A DNA stretch of 64,000 bases from Alteribacter aurantiacus DSM 18675 (GTDB lineage Bacteria; Bacillota; Bacilli; Bacillales; Salisediminibacteriaceae): NCBI RefSeq assembly GCF_000429705.1, contig NZ_KE386941.1, positions 930,001 to 994,000 of the forward strand, read 5' to 3'. Made by a program: the position numbers and the translations under genes. Numbering within the stretch: the stretch's first letter is position 1; each line of letters starts with the position of its first letter. Of this stretch, positions 34,002 through 43,160 are shown one piece after another. The notes under the pieces were generated by a model. It did not search any database, was not told the DNA's origin, and saw nothing but the letters and a program-made list of their open reading frames with translations.

Positions 34002-34874
34002 ATGACATTTGAAGTAGGATCAGTTTACACGTTATCAGCAACACAGGAAGTGGGAGGCGACTTTGTTTTATCAGATGGAGAAGAGATCATTGTCCTTCCA
34101 AAAGAAGAGGTGAAAGGTCACATAAAGCCGGGGGACGAGATACCGGTTTTTATTTATCAAAATAAAAAGAATGAAATGATTGCTACGATGCATGTACCGC
34201 ATGTTACAAGTGATACATACGATTGGGCCGAAGTGGTCGACGGTGTAAGAGGGCTTGGTGTATTTGTGACCATTGGTTCTAAACAGGATGTTCTTGTTTC
34301 AAGCGATTACCTCCCATTACTTGAGAAAGTATGGCCAAAAAAGGGAGATGAACTATTCGTTACATTAGAAACAGATAAAAAAGGTCGTTTGTTAGCAAGA
34401 CCTGCTACTGAAACTGTAGTAGAAGACTCGTTCAAAAAAGCTCCACCGGAACTTAAAGGATCTGCCATAGAAGGAAGGGTGTACCGTTCGACAAAAGTGG
34501 GCTCATTTATCATAACGGAATCTGGTTATCGCGGATTTATTCACTTTACAGAGAGAAAAGTGGAACCGAGATTAGGCGAATGGGTAGAAGGGCGTATCAT
34601 TGATGTAAAAGAAGACGGCTCTATTAACGTAACATTGAGACCGGTAAAAGAAGCGGTATTGAGCGATGATGCTGAAGATATTTTCAACTATCTCATTCGT
34701 ACCGGTGGAGAAATGCCTTTTACTGACAAGAGTGACCCTGAAAAGATTAGAGAAACCTTTAACATTAGTAAAGCATCCTTTAAACGTGGAATCGGTAGGT
34801 TAATGAAAGAAGGAAAAGTTACCCAAAAGGATGGGGTAACGAAGGTTGTAACTGAGGAAAAAGGTGACGAGTAA
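34002..34874 (+). CDS. cvfB: S1 RNA-binding protein, CvfB family
   Basis: The 290-residue protein has several S1-like barrels followed by a winged helix. FEVGSVYTLSATQEVGGDF starts the first, RGLGVFVTIGSKQDVLV lies in the second, and SAIEGRVYRSTKVGSFII in the third. The C-terminal FNISKASFKRGIGRLMKEGKV is the winged helix. CvfB (B. subtilis YitL) binds RNA and affects virulence gene expression in staphylococci. The frame opens at 33972, but GAAAGAAGG and the family N-terminus indicate the ATG at 34002. Confidence 0.9.
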   Translation: MTFEVGSVYTLSATQEVGGDFVLSDGEEIIVLPKEEVKGHIKPGDEIPVFIYQNKKNEMIATMHVPHVTSDTYDWAEVVDGVRGLGVFVTIGSKQDVLVSSDYLPLLEKVWPKKGDELFVTLETDKKGRLLARPATETVVEDSFKKAPPELKGSAIEGRVYRSTKVGSFIITESGYRGFIHFTERKVEPRLGEWVEGRIIDVKEDGSINVTLRPVKEAVLSDDAEDIFNYLIRTGGEMPFTDKSDPEKIRETFNISKASFKRGIGRLMKEGKVTQKDGVTKVVTEEKGDE

Positions 34875-34960
34875 TTCACTAGAGCATGGCTTACGCTGTG
34901 CTCTTTTCTGTTAGCCTGATTCGTTATGAATGTAGGATATAAGATAAAAAGGAGGAGAAA

Positions 34961-35662
34961 GTGTTGGAGCAGGAATGGGTTTACTATGCATTACTTTTTA
35001 TAGCTGTTCTCGTGATGACTTATCTTCCAGGTGTCGGCGTGTATTTCAGGCTTTTTAATACATTTATTCATGAAAGTGTAGGCCATGCACTAGTGGCGAG
35101 GATGACAGGGGGGAGAGTTGTATCGATCTCTTTATTTCAAAATACAGGAGGATTAGCTGTTTTCCAACACCATTGGTTCGGTAAGGTCATCACTATATTC
35201 AGTGGTTATCCGGTCAGTTCATTGATGAGTGTTGTCGTTGTTTATGCAATTATGCAAGGTCTTTATGAATATGTTGCGGTTGGTTTATTTAGCTTGCTCG
35301 TTTACGGTCTAGTGTTTTGGGTGAGGAACGTGGCTGGGTGGTTTTGGGTACTTTCCGTCATAGGAGGAATCTCAATTGCTTACATGTATCTGGATTCTCT
35401 CTATTTTGAAATTCTGATTTCAACGATCGGCTTAACACTGCTTATTCAGGCATTTTCAAGCTCATGGGGAATTTTTATTTTGAGTGTTATTTCTAGTAAG
35501 AGAGCAGGGGATACAACACTTCTTGCAGAAGCAACTAAAATACCAGCAGTTGTATGGGGAATTATTTTTATGATACAAGGGACTGTTTTCTTTTTAACTG
35601 GAGTACTTATCTGGTTCGGTTACGACCTTTTAACAGTAATGAACGAGTTGATTGTAGAATAG
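34961..35662 (+). CDS. M50-like membrane metallopeptidase with HEXXGH motif
   Basis: The 233-residue protein has about six membrane helices. HESVGHALVARMTGG (from residue 37) followed by NTGGLA resembles the M50B (PF13398-type) pattern in which a metal motif is followed by TGG and a later G. The usual motif is HExxH; here one residue is added, giving H37-E38-S-V-G-H42, the HEXXGH spacing known from M49 peptidases. No second-half NPDG-type ligand is obvious. GGAGGAG lies before GTG 34961 and TTG 34964, and either may start. Activity is therefore uncertain. Confidence 0.7.
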   Translation: MLEQEWVYYALLFIAVLVMTYLPGVGVYFRLFNTFIHESVGHALVARMTGGRVVSISLFQNTGGLAVFQHHWFGKVITIFSGYPVSSLMSVVVVYAIMQGLYEYVAVGLFSLLVYGLVFWVRNVAGWFWVLSVIGGISIAYMYLDSLYFEILISTIGLTLLIQAFSSSWGIFILSVISSKRAGDTTLLAEATKIPAVVWGIIFMIQGTVFFLTGVLIWFGYDLLTVMNELIVE

Positions 35663-35684
35663 AAAGATGGAAGAGATGCGGGGT

Positions 35685-35713
35685 AAAAGCGGTGCCTTCG
35701 CCCGCTGCTTTTT
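35685..35713 (+). terminator. possible terminator after the M50-like gene
   Basis: The imperfect stem AAAAGCGG / CCGCTGCTTTTT is followed by a short T run in a locally GC-rich patch that may belong to a dispersed repeat. Confidence 0.4.
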
Positions 35714-35777
35714 GGAAGGTGACAAAGTCCCTTATATAAGGCAGCGGCTCGGCTATTGCAGTCCAGTTCATTGCTTG

Positions 35778-36383
35778 CTAAGAAGCTTGACTCGGTGTTT
35801 CCATAGGTACCTTTGGTTCATTCGTGATGGAGATCTTACCTTTTATCATACTAACAATCATAGAGATCATGAATACAGATAAAATGGAGTAAAACCCTCT
35901 AACTAATCCGACTGAAAAAAGTCCAGTTAAGATAACGAGTGAATCAAAAACAAACATCGTCTTACCAGGGTCCAATCCAAATTTCTTTTGTAGAAACAAG
36001 GATAAAATGTTGGCACCTCCGAGTGAGGATCCGTTTAAAAATAATACAGCAAGTCCCATTCCTATAATCAACCCACCTATGACAGAACCGAGTAAAGGAG
36101 TAAGGTGAAAAGATGGAAATAGCTGTAATAATTCAGTCATAGCTGACAAGGTGGTAACAGCAAAAATAGTAGATAACGTAAATTTTGTTCCCATTTTTAG
36201 ATAAGAGAGAATATAAAACGGGATGTTAATTAATATGAATGCCAGTCCGAATGATGAGCCGATCATGTAAGATAAACTCAAGGCAAGACCTGCTGTTCCA
36301 CCGGTAATCACTTCTGAACTTTGTAAGATCAACACACCAAAGCTCACAACAGCACAGCCTATTATCATGTATAAAATTCTCAA
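35778..36383 (-). CDS. YitT/YczE-like membrane protein
   Basis: The product (about 201 residues) has five to six membrane helices. MIIGCAVVSFGVLILQ, EVITGGTAGLALSLSYM, FLNGSSLGGANILSLFLQKKF and DSLVILTGLFSVG match the N-terminal membrane domain of the YitT family. The C-terminal soluble DUF2179 domain is absent, so it is a short version. The open frame is longer, but GAAGGAAG about 10 nt before the TTG at 36383 and the hydrophobic start favour that codon. The function is unknown. Confidence 0.75.
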   Translation of the reverse strand: MRILYMIIGCAVVSFGVLILQSSEVITGGTAGLALSLSYMIGSSFGLAFILINIPFYILSYLKMGTKFTLSTIFAVTTLSAMTELLQLFPSFHLTPLLGSVIGGLIIGMGLAVLFLNGSSLGGANILSLFLQKKFGLDPGKTMFVFDSLVILTGLFSVGLVRGFYSILSVFMISMIVSMIKGKISITNEPKVPMETPSQAS

Positions 36384-36651
36384 GCAAATGTCACTTCCTT
36401 CAATAATCTCATCGTGTGCTTTTGACACACAAAAGTGATTATACCTTGATTGTGAAATCTGCACAAATACTTACGTAGACGCGTTTTAGCTTTACTGTGA
36501 GAAAGTTCGTGACTTTGAGCTTGAGCAGGAAAGCAAAATACTTTCTCCCTGCCAAGCCAGCATCAATAGGGAAAGGGAAGGGCGCGTATGCTTCAACTCC
36601 AATTCTAGTGTTGAAGATAATAATAAAGAAATAATTGAAACGAAAACAGCC

Positions 36652-37701
36652 TTAATTTAAAACCTGATGACGAAAATACCATTTCAGAAATGGTGGAACA
36701 CAAATGATAATCACTAATAGCCGAGTAAGTTGCAACGAACTTACAACGGCAGGATCTCCTCCAACAAGGGAAGCAGTGAGAACCATTTCAATTAAACCAC
36801 CCGGAGCCACGCTTAATAACGCAGTTGGTAAATCCAGTGTAGTGACGTAGGACAAAATGCCGCCTAAACCAAAGGAAATGATGATAAGTAAAAGGGTAAC
36901 GCCACCGTAGACCAAAGTATACTTCCCTCCGACCCTCAAATCTTCAAATGATATTCTCTTACCTAGACCAATACCCACAGCTACTTGAGCACAAATCAAC
37001 AGTGTTTGAGGAATATGAGGTAGCTGATGGATGAAAATATTAATTAGTGCTGTTAAGATTAATGGGATAATGACAATTCCTGCAGGTATTAAATCTCTTT
37101 GCCAAGTTCCAATAAGGATTGGTATTAGAAACCACAATGCAGATATCCCCCATGGAGTAGACTCTATATTCATAGAAACGCCAATGTCAGACTGTCCATT
37201 TGAGAATGCGAAGACTATGGCAAACGGTACGATGAATAATACAGTCAATAACCTTACTGTTTGAAAAATAATAACCATGGAAGAGTTTGCTTTTAAGGCT
37301 TCACTTGCAATGGCCATCTCTGTTAAACCGCCTGGGATCGCGCTGAACACACTTGTAATGCGGTCTACTTGTATAAATTTTGATACATAAGTGGCAATTA
37401 AGATGCTCATAAAAATGAGGAACACAGTTACTATGATGTATGGAATAAAGTAAGGACCGACAATAAGGAAGGTCTCTTTTGTGAAATATAGACCGAAATA
37501 AATACCAAGTGTAAGAAAACCAGAGTTCTTTACTGGTTCTGGAAAAAGTGCTTCTCGTTTAGTAAGACCTTGCCATATGAGTACAAAGGTTAACGCGCCA
37601 AGGACCCAAGGAAGTGGCAGGTTTAGTATGGAAAAAATAAATCCACCAACGAATCCAAGGAAAAGGGTTTCTAAAAACCGAAAGATAGAATGAGAACGCA
37701 T
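36652..37701 (-). CDS. AbrB family membrane protein (PF05145 type)
   Basis: The 349-residue protein has two homologous membrane halves. Each contains a P-G-G-L-x-E-M motif: SAIPGGLTEMAIASEALKAN in the first and SVAPGGLIEMVLTASLVGGD in the second. LPLPWVLGALT opens the first repeat. This is the membrane AbrB family (ammonia monooxygenase regulator-like), unrelated to the transition-state regulator. A transport role is likely but unproven. It is monocistronic, with GGAG 8 nt upstream of the ATG. Confidence 0.85.
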   Translation of the reverse strand: MRSHSIFRFLETLFLGFVGGFIFSILNLPLPWVLGALTFVLIWQGLTKREALFPEPVKNSGFLTLGIYFGLYFTKETFLIVGPYFIPYIIVTVFLIFMSILIATYVSKFIQVDRITSVFSAIPGGLTEMAIASEALKANSSMVIIFQTVRLLTVLFIVPFAIVFAFSNGQSDIGVSMNIESTPWGISALWFLIPILIGTWQRDLIPAGIVIIPLILTALINIFIHQLPHIPQTLLICAQVAVGIGLGKRISFEDLRVGGKYTLVYGGVTLLLIIISFGLGGILSYVTTLDLPTALLSVAPGGLIEMVLTASLVGGDPAVVSSLQLTRLLVIIICVPPFLKWYFRHQVLN

Positions 37702-37827
37702 ACGTAGACTCCGATCTATTTAGAGTTTCGAATTATTTTAATTGTATCATAATTTAATAGAGGATCTTACGATCGAGTATGGAACTTTAAGCGTGTAGAT
37801 ACAGATACATAATGGAGGTTTGACTGG

Positions 37828-39066
37828 ATGGATAGAGTTAGAATTAAAAAAGCAATCAGTACTATTTCAAATCATGACAAAGTAAAGCGTGCACTTAATG
37901 AACTAAAAGAAATAAGAGAATTAACTTTACGAGAACAAATTGCCATTACTGAAATCGAGGCACCTACATTTGAAGAAGCGAAACGGGGAGAGTATTTCGC
38001 CAATATGCTGAAAGAGGCCGGGGTTCAAGATATATCTACTGACAATCACGGGAATGTTTTCGGTGTTAGGAAAGGGTCAAAAACCAATAGTCCTCGTCTT
38101 GTGGTTTGCGCTCATTTGGATACTGTTTTTCCTGCAGGAACATCGGTAAAGGCAATTAAAAAGGATGGTAAAATATTTGCGCCGGGGATTGCAGACGATG
38201 GGAGGGGGCTTGCGGTCGTCCTCACCCTCGCTCGTATCATGGATCAATTGGAAATCTCTACAATTGGGGATGTCATGATTGGAGCAACCGTTGGAGAAGA
38301 AGGGCTTGGAGATTTATACGGGGTGAAGGGACTGTTTAAAGATAGAGATGACATTGATGGCTTTATCTCTATTGAACCAGGTTCTCCTCAGAGGATTATC
38401 TTCTCCGGAACAGGAAGTCGCCGTCATCGCGTAACGTTTACGGGACCCGGGGGCCATAGCTTCGGAGATTTTGGTACACCGAGCGCCATTCACGCCCTGG
38501 GCCGTGCGGTCTCTGAAATAGCGGATATCATTGTCCCCTCTGAACCAAAAACCACGTATAATGTTGGTGAAATAAAAGGTGGAACAACCGTGAATACGAT
38601 TGCAGAACAGGCTTCCATGATTATCGATTTAAGGTCTACCGATCAAACAGTGTTGACTTCTTTAGAAAAGGACGTCATGGCGGTGATTGACAAGGCTGCC
38701 CGGATCGAAAGCAACAGAGGTGGGGATGGAACAATAAGTGTTTCTAAAGAGTTGGTTGGTGACAGACCAGCAGGCTCTCAAGAAGAGTCCGACCTTATCG
38801 TGCAAGTGGCTGGAGAGTGCGTAAAGCAGATTGGCCTTGAACCACTATTTAGCGCTCCAATAAGTACGGATTCAAATGTTCCCATAAGCCTAGGGGTACC
38901 GTCTCTTACGCTAGGTGGAGGGGGAGGTTTCGGCGGGGCTCATACAGTAAATGAATTTTTTGACCCGACCGATGATTTCTTAGGTCCAAGGCAGATTTTG
39001 TTAACGGTTCTAGCTCTATCAGGTGTTGATAAAGTCAGTGAACCGTTATTAGAGAAAAGAACATAA
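37828..39066 (+). CDS. M20 family metallopeptidase (PepT-like)
   Basis: The 412-residue protein carries the di-zinc ligands of M20 peptidases: His in CAHLDTVFP, Asp in IADDGRGLAV, Glu-Glu in VGEEGLGDLYG, an acidic ligand in SIEPGSP and a His in GGAHTVNEFFD. GPGGHSFGDFG is in the lid domain. Tripeptidase-T or carboxypeptidase G2-like activity is plausible, cutting short peptides in the cytoplasm. GGAGG lies 9 nt before the ATG. It is a single gene ending in a strong terminator. Confidence 0.85.
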   Translation: MDRVRIKKAISTISNHDKVKRALNELKEIRELTLREQIAITEIEAPTFEEAKRGEYFANMLKEAGVQDISTDNHGNVFGVRKGSKTNSPRLVVCAHLDTVFPAGTSVKAIKKDGKIFAPGIADDGRGLAVVLTLARIMDQLEISTIGDVMIGATVGEEGLGDLYGVKGLFKDRDDIDGFISIEPGSPQRIIFSGTGSRRHRVTFTGPGGHSFGDFGTPSAIHALGRAVSEIADIIVPSEPKTTYNVGEIKGGTTVNTIAEQASMIIDLRSTDQTVLTSLEKDVMAVIDKAARIESNRGGDGTISVSKELVGDRPAGSQEESDLIVQVAGECVKQIGLEPLFSAPISTDSNVPISLGVPSLTLGGGGGFGGAHTVNEFFDPTDDFLGPRQILLTVLALSGVDKVSEPLLEKRT

Positions 39067-39071
39067 AAGAA

Positions 39072-39108
39072 ACCGAACCCCGGTTGCGTTTCAGGGGTTC
39101 GGTTTTTT
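39072..39108. terminator. terminator between convergent M20 peptidase and dehydrogenase genes
   Basis: The stem AACCGAACCCC / GGGGTTCGGTT is followed by six T. Confidence 0.9.
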
Positions 39109-39125
39109 GTGAACGGACTTTTTCC

Positions 39126-39902
39126 TTATTGTGCCGTGTATCCGCCGTCCATAATAACAGGTTGGCCAGTGATGCCTTTCGCACTGTCGCTTGATAGAAA
39201 GATGGCGAGATCAGCAATTTCTTCAACTTGAAGTAAACGGTTTTGGGGAACTAATGGATAAATGACGTCTTCTAGCACTTTTTCAAGTTCAATTCCACGA
39301 CTTTTGGCCAAGTCTTCGAGTTGATTTCGAACGAGTGGTGTATCCACATAACCGGGGCAGATCGCATTTACGGTAATGCCATGTTCTGCCCCTTCAAGAG
39401 CCGCTACCTTTGTTAGCCCGATCACACCGTGTTTTGCACTGTTATAACCAGCTTTACCGGCAAATCCAATGACGCCGTTAATAGATGCCATGTTTAAGAT
39501 GCGACCAAACCCTTGCTTTTTCATATGAGGGAAAGCAATTTTGGTGGCTATGAATGGGCCGACTAACATGATTTTTAAGAGAAGTTCATATTTTTCAGTA
39601 GGGAACTCTTCAATATTGGCTACGTGTTGAACACCGGCATTATTAATCAGTACATCAATTCTCCCATGCCTTTCAATCACTTCGTTCATTGCACGTGTAA
39701 TGTCTTCTTCATCTGTTACATTACAAGTGACACCGTCCACTGTAAATCCTTTATCCGCAAGACTTTTTACCGCTTTGTTTAATTCGTCTTCTTTAATATC
39801 TGATAAAACTACCTTTGCTTTTTGTTCTGCGAATCGTACCCCTATTTCAAGTCCGATCCCTCCTGCAGAACCAGTAATAAAGACCACTTTATCCTCTACC
39901 AT
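39126..39902 (-). CDS. 3-hydroxybutyrate dehydrogenase (SDR family)
   Basis: The 258-residue protein is a short-chain dehydrogenase. GSAGGIGLEIG is the NAD loop, NNAGVQHV is the structural motif, NMASINGVIG contains the catalytic serine and GYNSAKHG the Tyr-x3-Lys pair. The QHV-type segment after NNAG and the C-terminal GQPVIMDGGYTAQ are typical of D-3-hydroxybutyrate dehydrogenases, which interconvert 3-hydroxybutyrate and acetoacetate. AGGAGG lies 9 nt before the ATG at 39902. It follows a GntP permease gene by 31 nt, as yxjF and yxjC are grouped in B. subtilis. Confidence 0.85.
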   Translation of the reverse strand: MVEDKVVFITGSAGGIGLEIGVRFAEQKAKVVLSDIKEDELNKAVKSLADKGFTVDGVTCNVTDEEDITRAMNEVIERHGRIDVLINNAGVQHVANIEEFPTEKYELLLKIMLVGPFIATKIAFPHMKKQGFGRILNMASINGVIGFAGKAGYNSAKHGVIGLTKVAALEGAEHGITVNAICPGYVDTPLVRNQLEDLAKSRGIELEKVLEDVIYPLVPQNRLLQVEEIADLAIFLSSDSAKGITGQPVIMDGGYTAQ

Positions 39903-39933
39903 TAAGTCCATCCTCCTTTTATTTAGTCCTCGG

Positions 39934-41220
39934 TTAAATGATTCCAATCGCTGCCATAACAATGATTGCTGCAACTGCTAATGTAGGAATGATGAGCCCA
40001 ACTGCAGCAATATCGCCGTAAGAGTCTTTGTGACCAAGACCCGTTACTGCAAATAACGTAAGCAAGGCACCATTATGTGGCAAAATACTTGCACCAGAAG
40101 CTACAGCCGCAACCCGGTGAAAGGCTTCAGGGTTAATTCCTTGGTCTTGTGCAATCTGATAGTATTGTTCCCCCATCGCTTCTAGACCTATTCCCAATCC
40201 TCCGCCTGCTGAACCCGTTATGGCGGCAAGAACTTGAATAGACACCCCTTGCGAAATAAGAGGGTGACCAGGTATGTTGAGTAGCATAGCACTCATATCA
40301 TCAAACCCTGGTGTAGCGGTTACGACAGCACCGAACCCTACAGCCGCACTAGTATTTATTACTGCCATTACCGAACCAGCAGCACCATCGTTAATGGAAG
40401 AGCTAAACTCTTTATATCGCTTAATATTAAAAGCCATCAGTAACAAGCTTCCTGCAATCAATGCTGGGATAATGGGCCAATCAAAGACATTCAACGTAAT
40501 TACGACAAGCACTAAAGGAAGAATGGATAACCAAACGTTAGGGAGGTCATCCTCATCCACACCTTCTACAGCATGCTCCTCATCAGGTTCGGTGAATCTT
40601 TCATCTTTTTTAGTTAATCGATTTTCTCTCCATTTTAAGTAAAAATAGCCTCCTACAGCCATGATTAGCGCGGCAACAATCCCCATAAATGGTGCAGCCA
40701 TAGGGGTGGTATTGTAGTAGACCATTGGAATTAGGTTTTGAATCTGTGGTGTACCAGGTATGGCTGTCATTGTGAATGTAAATGCACCGAGAGCAAATGT
40801 ACCTGGCAAAAGTTTACGAGAAATATTAGCTTCTTTAAATAGAGCGACTGCCAATGGGTAGATGGCGAAAACAACTACGAATAAACTTACTCCACCATAG
40901 GTTAAAACAGCTGCAGCAATGAGTACGCCCAATATGGCCCGTGTTTTCCCGATTACCCTTGTTATGGAGAATGCGACAGATTGAGCTGCCCCTGTGTCTT
41001 CCATTAACTTCCCAAATATTGCACCAAGTAAAAATACAGGAAACCACTCTTGGGCAAAGTCTACAAAGCCTGTCATATACGTATCTCGATAGGTAGGCAA
41101 AACATCCATTCCGCTCATTAGAGCTACCAGTCCACTAATTAACGGAGCAATCCATATAATGGACCATCCTAAATAGGCTAACGTTATGAGAAGTAATAAT
41201 CCGATAATAATACTCGTCAT
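39934..41220 (-). CDS. GntP family permease
   Basis: The 428-residue protein has about 12 membrane helices. GAIFGKLMEDTGAAQSVAFSI near the N-terminus and HNGALLTLFAVTGLGHKDSYGD near the C-terminus are signatures of the GntP gluconate:H+ symporter family. The conserved TAIPGTPQIQNLIP lies between. Given the adjacent 3-hydroxybutyrate dehydrogenase gene, the cargo is more likely 3-hydroxybutyrate than gluconate; this is inferred from context. AAAGGTGATGG precedes the ATG. It is the first gene of the operon. Confidence 0.88.
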   Translation of the reverse strand: MTSIIIGLLLLITLAYLGWSIIWIAPLISGLVALMSGMDVLPTYRDTYMTGFVDFAQEWFPVFLLGAIFGKLMEDTGAAQSVAFSITRVIGKTRAILGVLIAAAVLTYGGVSLFVVVFAIYPLAVALFKEANISRKLLPGTFALGAFTFTMTAIPGTPQIQNLIPMVYYNTTPMAAPFMGIVAALIMAVGGYFYLKWRENRLTKKDERFTEPDEEHAVEGVDEDDLPNVWLSILPLVLVVITLNVFDWPIIPALIAGSLLLMAFNIKRYKEFSSSINDGAAGSVMAVINTSAAVGFGAVVTATPGFDDMSAMLLNIPGHPLISQGVSIQVLAAITGSAGGGLGIGLEAMGEQYYQIAQDQGINPEAFHRVAAVASGASILPHNGALLTLFAVTGLGHKDSYGDIAAVGLIIPTLAVAAIIVMAAIGII

Positions 41221-41323
41221 CTGCCATCACCTTTTTCATTGTTTGCAAATAGTGTGAACAAAGAGTGAAATGATATACCGATTTTGCAAGATAAGGGAAA
41301 ACAACCTCCTTCTTAATAAGCAA

Positions 41324-41356
41324 TAAAAAAGAAGCTGTGCTAAAGACAGCTTCTCT
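41324..41356 (-). terminator. terminator after the 100-residue gene
   Basis: On the minus strand AGAAGCTGT pairs with ACAGCTTCT and is followed by TTTTT. Confidence 0.85.
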
Positions 41357-41360
41357 CTTG

Positions 41361-41663
41361 TTATTTTTTTTGTTGTTTTTGAATTTCTTCACTAACCACA
41401 AACGCTAAGTCATCGTTTCCAAACAAAGATAAAACACCTAACACAGTTTGATTATCGATGTGGCCGGACTCTTCTTTTGGAACAGTCAAATCAATGCCTT
41501 GCAAGAGAGCGGTATTTTTACTTTGATTTGGATAGGCTTTGGTATAGAGGTCAACAGGGTCTAGATCATTGTTTACACACCATTGGGCAAACACTAGTAT
41601 CATCATGTTCTCATCTTTTTGATAGTTTTGGATAATTTGTTCTTCCATTTCTTTTTTGTTCAT
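41361..41663 (-). CDS. hypothetical protein of 100 residues
   Basis: MNKKEMEEQIIQNYQKDENM begins a soluble, acidic, probably helical protein. WCVNNDLDPVDLYTKAYP and NQTVLGVLSLFGNDDLAFV are distinctive but recall no named family. AAAGGAG precedes the ATG and a terminator follows, so it is a real single-gene unit. It is divergent from the DUF3900-like gene. The function is unknown. Confidence 0.7.
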   Translation of the reverse strand: MNKKEMEEQIIQNYQKDENMMILVFAQWCVNNDLDPVDLYTKAYPNQSKNTALLQGIDLTVPKEESGHIDNQTVLGVLSLFGNDDLAFVVSEEIQKQQKK

Positions 41664-41770
41664 GAATTATGCTCCTTTACATTGCGCCTATCTCCCATTA
41701 TATCGGACAAGATCTGTTAGTTCCATGATATAATGGACGAATGTAAATTGAAGGCTGGGGGAACAAAACT

Positions 41771-42829
41771 ATGGATTTTACGATTGATTTTGCCTCCTTT
41801 TACGTTGTCCAAGTAAGTGGGCAAGGTGAGCAGGCAGAGAAAACATATAAGCATTTTCAAACATTAAACAGTGAACAGTATTTCACAAGCCCGTTAAAAG
41901 ACTTCTTGGATGGAGAACTTATGAAAATTGCCAAGAGGAAAGTGGAAAAAAACCCAAAAAGTGAACAAGTTCCTACGAAAATTGGTCAATTCGTTGTGGA
42001 ACCAGGTCATGAACTGGACTCCAATCCGAACTATAATTTGTTTAACCGCATCCGAACGGCAACAGCGTCTGAAGAATTTAAAACAAACAGTGACCAATTA
42101 GTAAGAGCGTACACGAATACAAGCGCTATTCGTGGTGGAGCCCTTCTTGTGATTCGCGCGAAATTGACAAAGTATATGGACGATAAATTCGTGTTTGTAC
42201 TTAAATGTGACTTTGAGCCGAAAGTCGCTACCATTACAGATGAACAAACATTAATTCGCCATGTGGAGATGGCGATTACGACGAAAAATATGAAGTCAAT
42301 ACAGTATCCATACATGCCGGAAGAGGGAATGACGGAAGAGTGGGAGTTGAAAATTCATCAATCTTCACATGCTAGATATTTTGAAGATTTCTTGAAATAT
42401 GTAGAGTACAGCCAGTCCATGCCTGAAATCGTAAAAGGTCAAATGATTGAAGCGGCTAAACAACACCTAGCTGAGACATATGAGCCTGAAAGTGAAGAGT
42501 GGCTGGAAGAAGAACAAAGTTTAGAGGCATGGTCAAATACTGAGAGCAGGCAACTTCAAGAAAAGTGGACAGAAGATCAGGTGATTGAAGCTTCGGCTCC
42601 AATATTGGATAGGCAACCTGAGATCGAGATGAAGTTAAAGCTTGATCATATAGATGTAAAAGGATTGTTATCTGATTTTGGTGATACGATCCACATTGCA
42701 AAAGTGAATGGAAAATACGTTATCATTATTGAAGGAGAGTCTTTCTCATTTGAAAAAGGAGCTTCACCGGTAGAATTTCTACAACCGGACACTTTGGATA
42801 ATGTCCTAAAAAGAATAGGTCGAGGATAA
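41771..42829 (+). CDS. DUF3900-like conserved Bacillus protein
   Basis: The 352-residue soluble protein starts MDFTIDFASFYVVQVSGQGE and contains DQLVRAYTNTSAIRGGALLVIRAK and a positively and negatively charged C-terminal half. The length and start suggest the uncharacterised DUF3900 family of Bacillaceae. I am not certain of this. There is no signal peptide, membrane helix or catalytic signature. A weak Shine-Dalgarno (GGGGGAA) lies before the ATG. It is monocistronic with a hairpin terminator at 42836. Confidence 0.6.
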   Translation: MDFTIDFASFYVVQVSGQGEQAEKTYKHFQTLNSEQYFTSPLKDFLDGELMKIAKRKVEKNPKSEQVPTKIGQFVVEPGHELDSNPNYNLFNRIRTATASEEFKTNSDQLVRAYTNTSAIRGGALLVIRAKLTKYMDDKFVFVLKCDFEPKVATITDEQTLIRHVEMAITTKNMKSIQYPYMPEEGMTEEWELKIHQSSHARYFEDFLKYVEYSQSMPEIVKGQMIEAAKQHLAETYEPESEEWLEEEQSLEAWSNTESRQLQEKWTEDQVIEASAPILDRQPEIEMKLKLDHIDVKGLLSDFGDTIHIAKVNGKYVIIIEGESFSFEKGASPVEFLQPDTLDNVLKRIGRG

Positions 42830-42835
42830 ATAGAT

Positions 42836-42869
42836 GGTGTGCCAATAAAACTTTTGGCATGCCTTTTTT
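42836..42869 (+). terminator. intrinsic terminator after the DUF3900-like gene
   Basis: The stem GGTGTGCCAA / TTGGCATGCC is followed by six T. Confidence 0.85.
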
Positions 42870-43160
42870 CAATTTGAGAGGAAAAAATACCCATCTCAGA
42901 TTGAATATAAAGACTAAAATACATGATCAGTTAATGAAAAAACTATTTAGTAGATCGAAGTAATTATTTTTGAAGTAATATTGGCATCTGTTCATATTAA
43001 GAAATGTCATTTCGACAGAAAAGAAGAATGAAACTGATTAAGATGATACAGTTCTTGAAGAATTATGTCGAATGATGATGAAACGTATAGCTTTTCTGTT
43101 CCAACTAAGGCGATATACTAATAGTTGTTAAAACATTCTGAAAAGTAAGGGGAGAAGAAT
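42870..43160. other. AT-rich intergenic region before the LVIVD gene
   Basis: Nothing recognisable was found apart from the GGGGAGAAG ribosome binding site at the right end. The promoter of the LVIVD gene must lie here, but no consensus pair was identified. Confidence 0.4.

Noticed and set aside
35667..35882. Small plus-strand frames between the M50-like and YitT-like genes
   Set aside because: Composition and lack of ribosome binding sites suggest chance frames through a GC-rich non-coding block and the antisense of the YitT-like gene.
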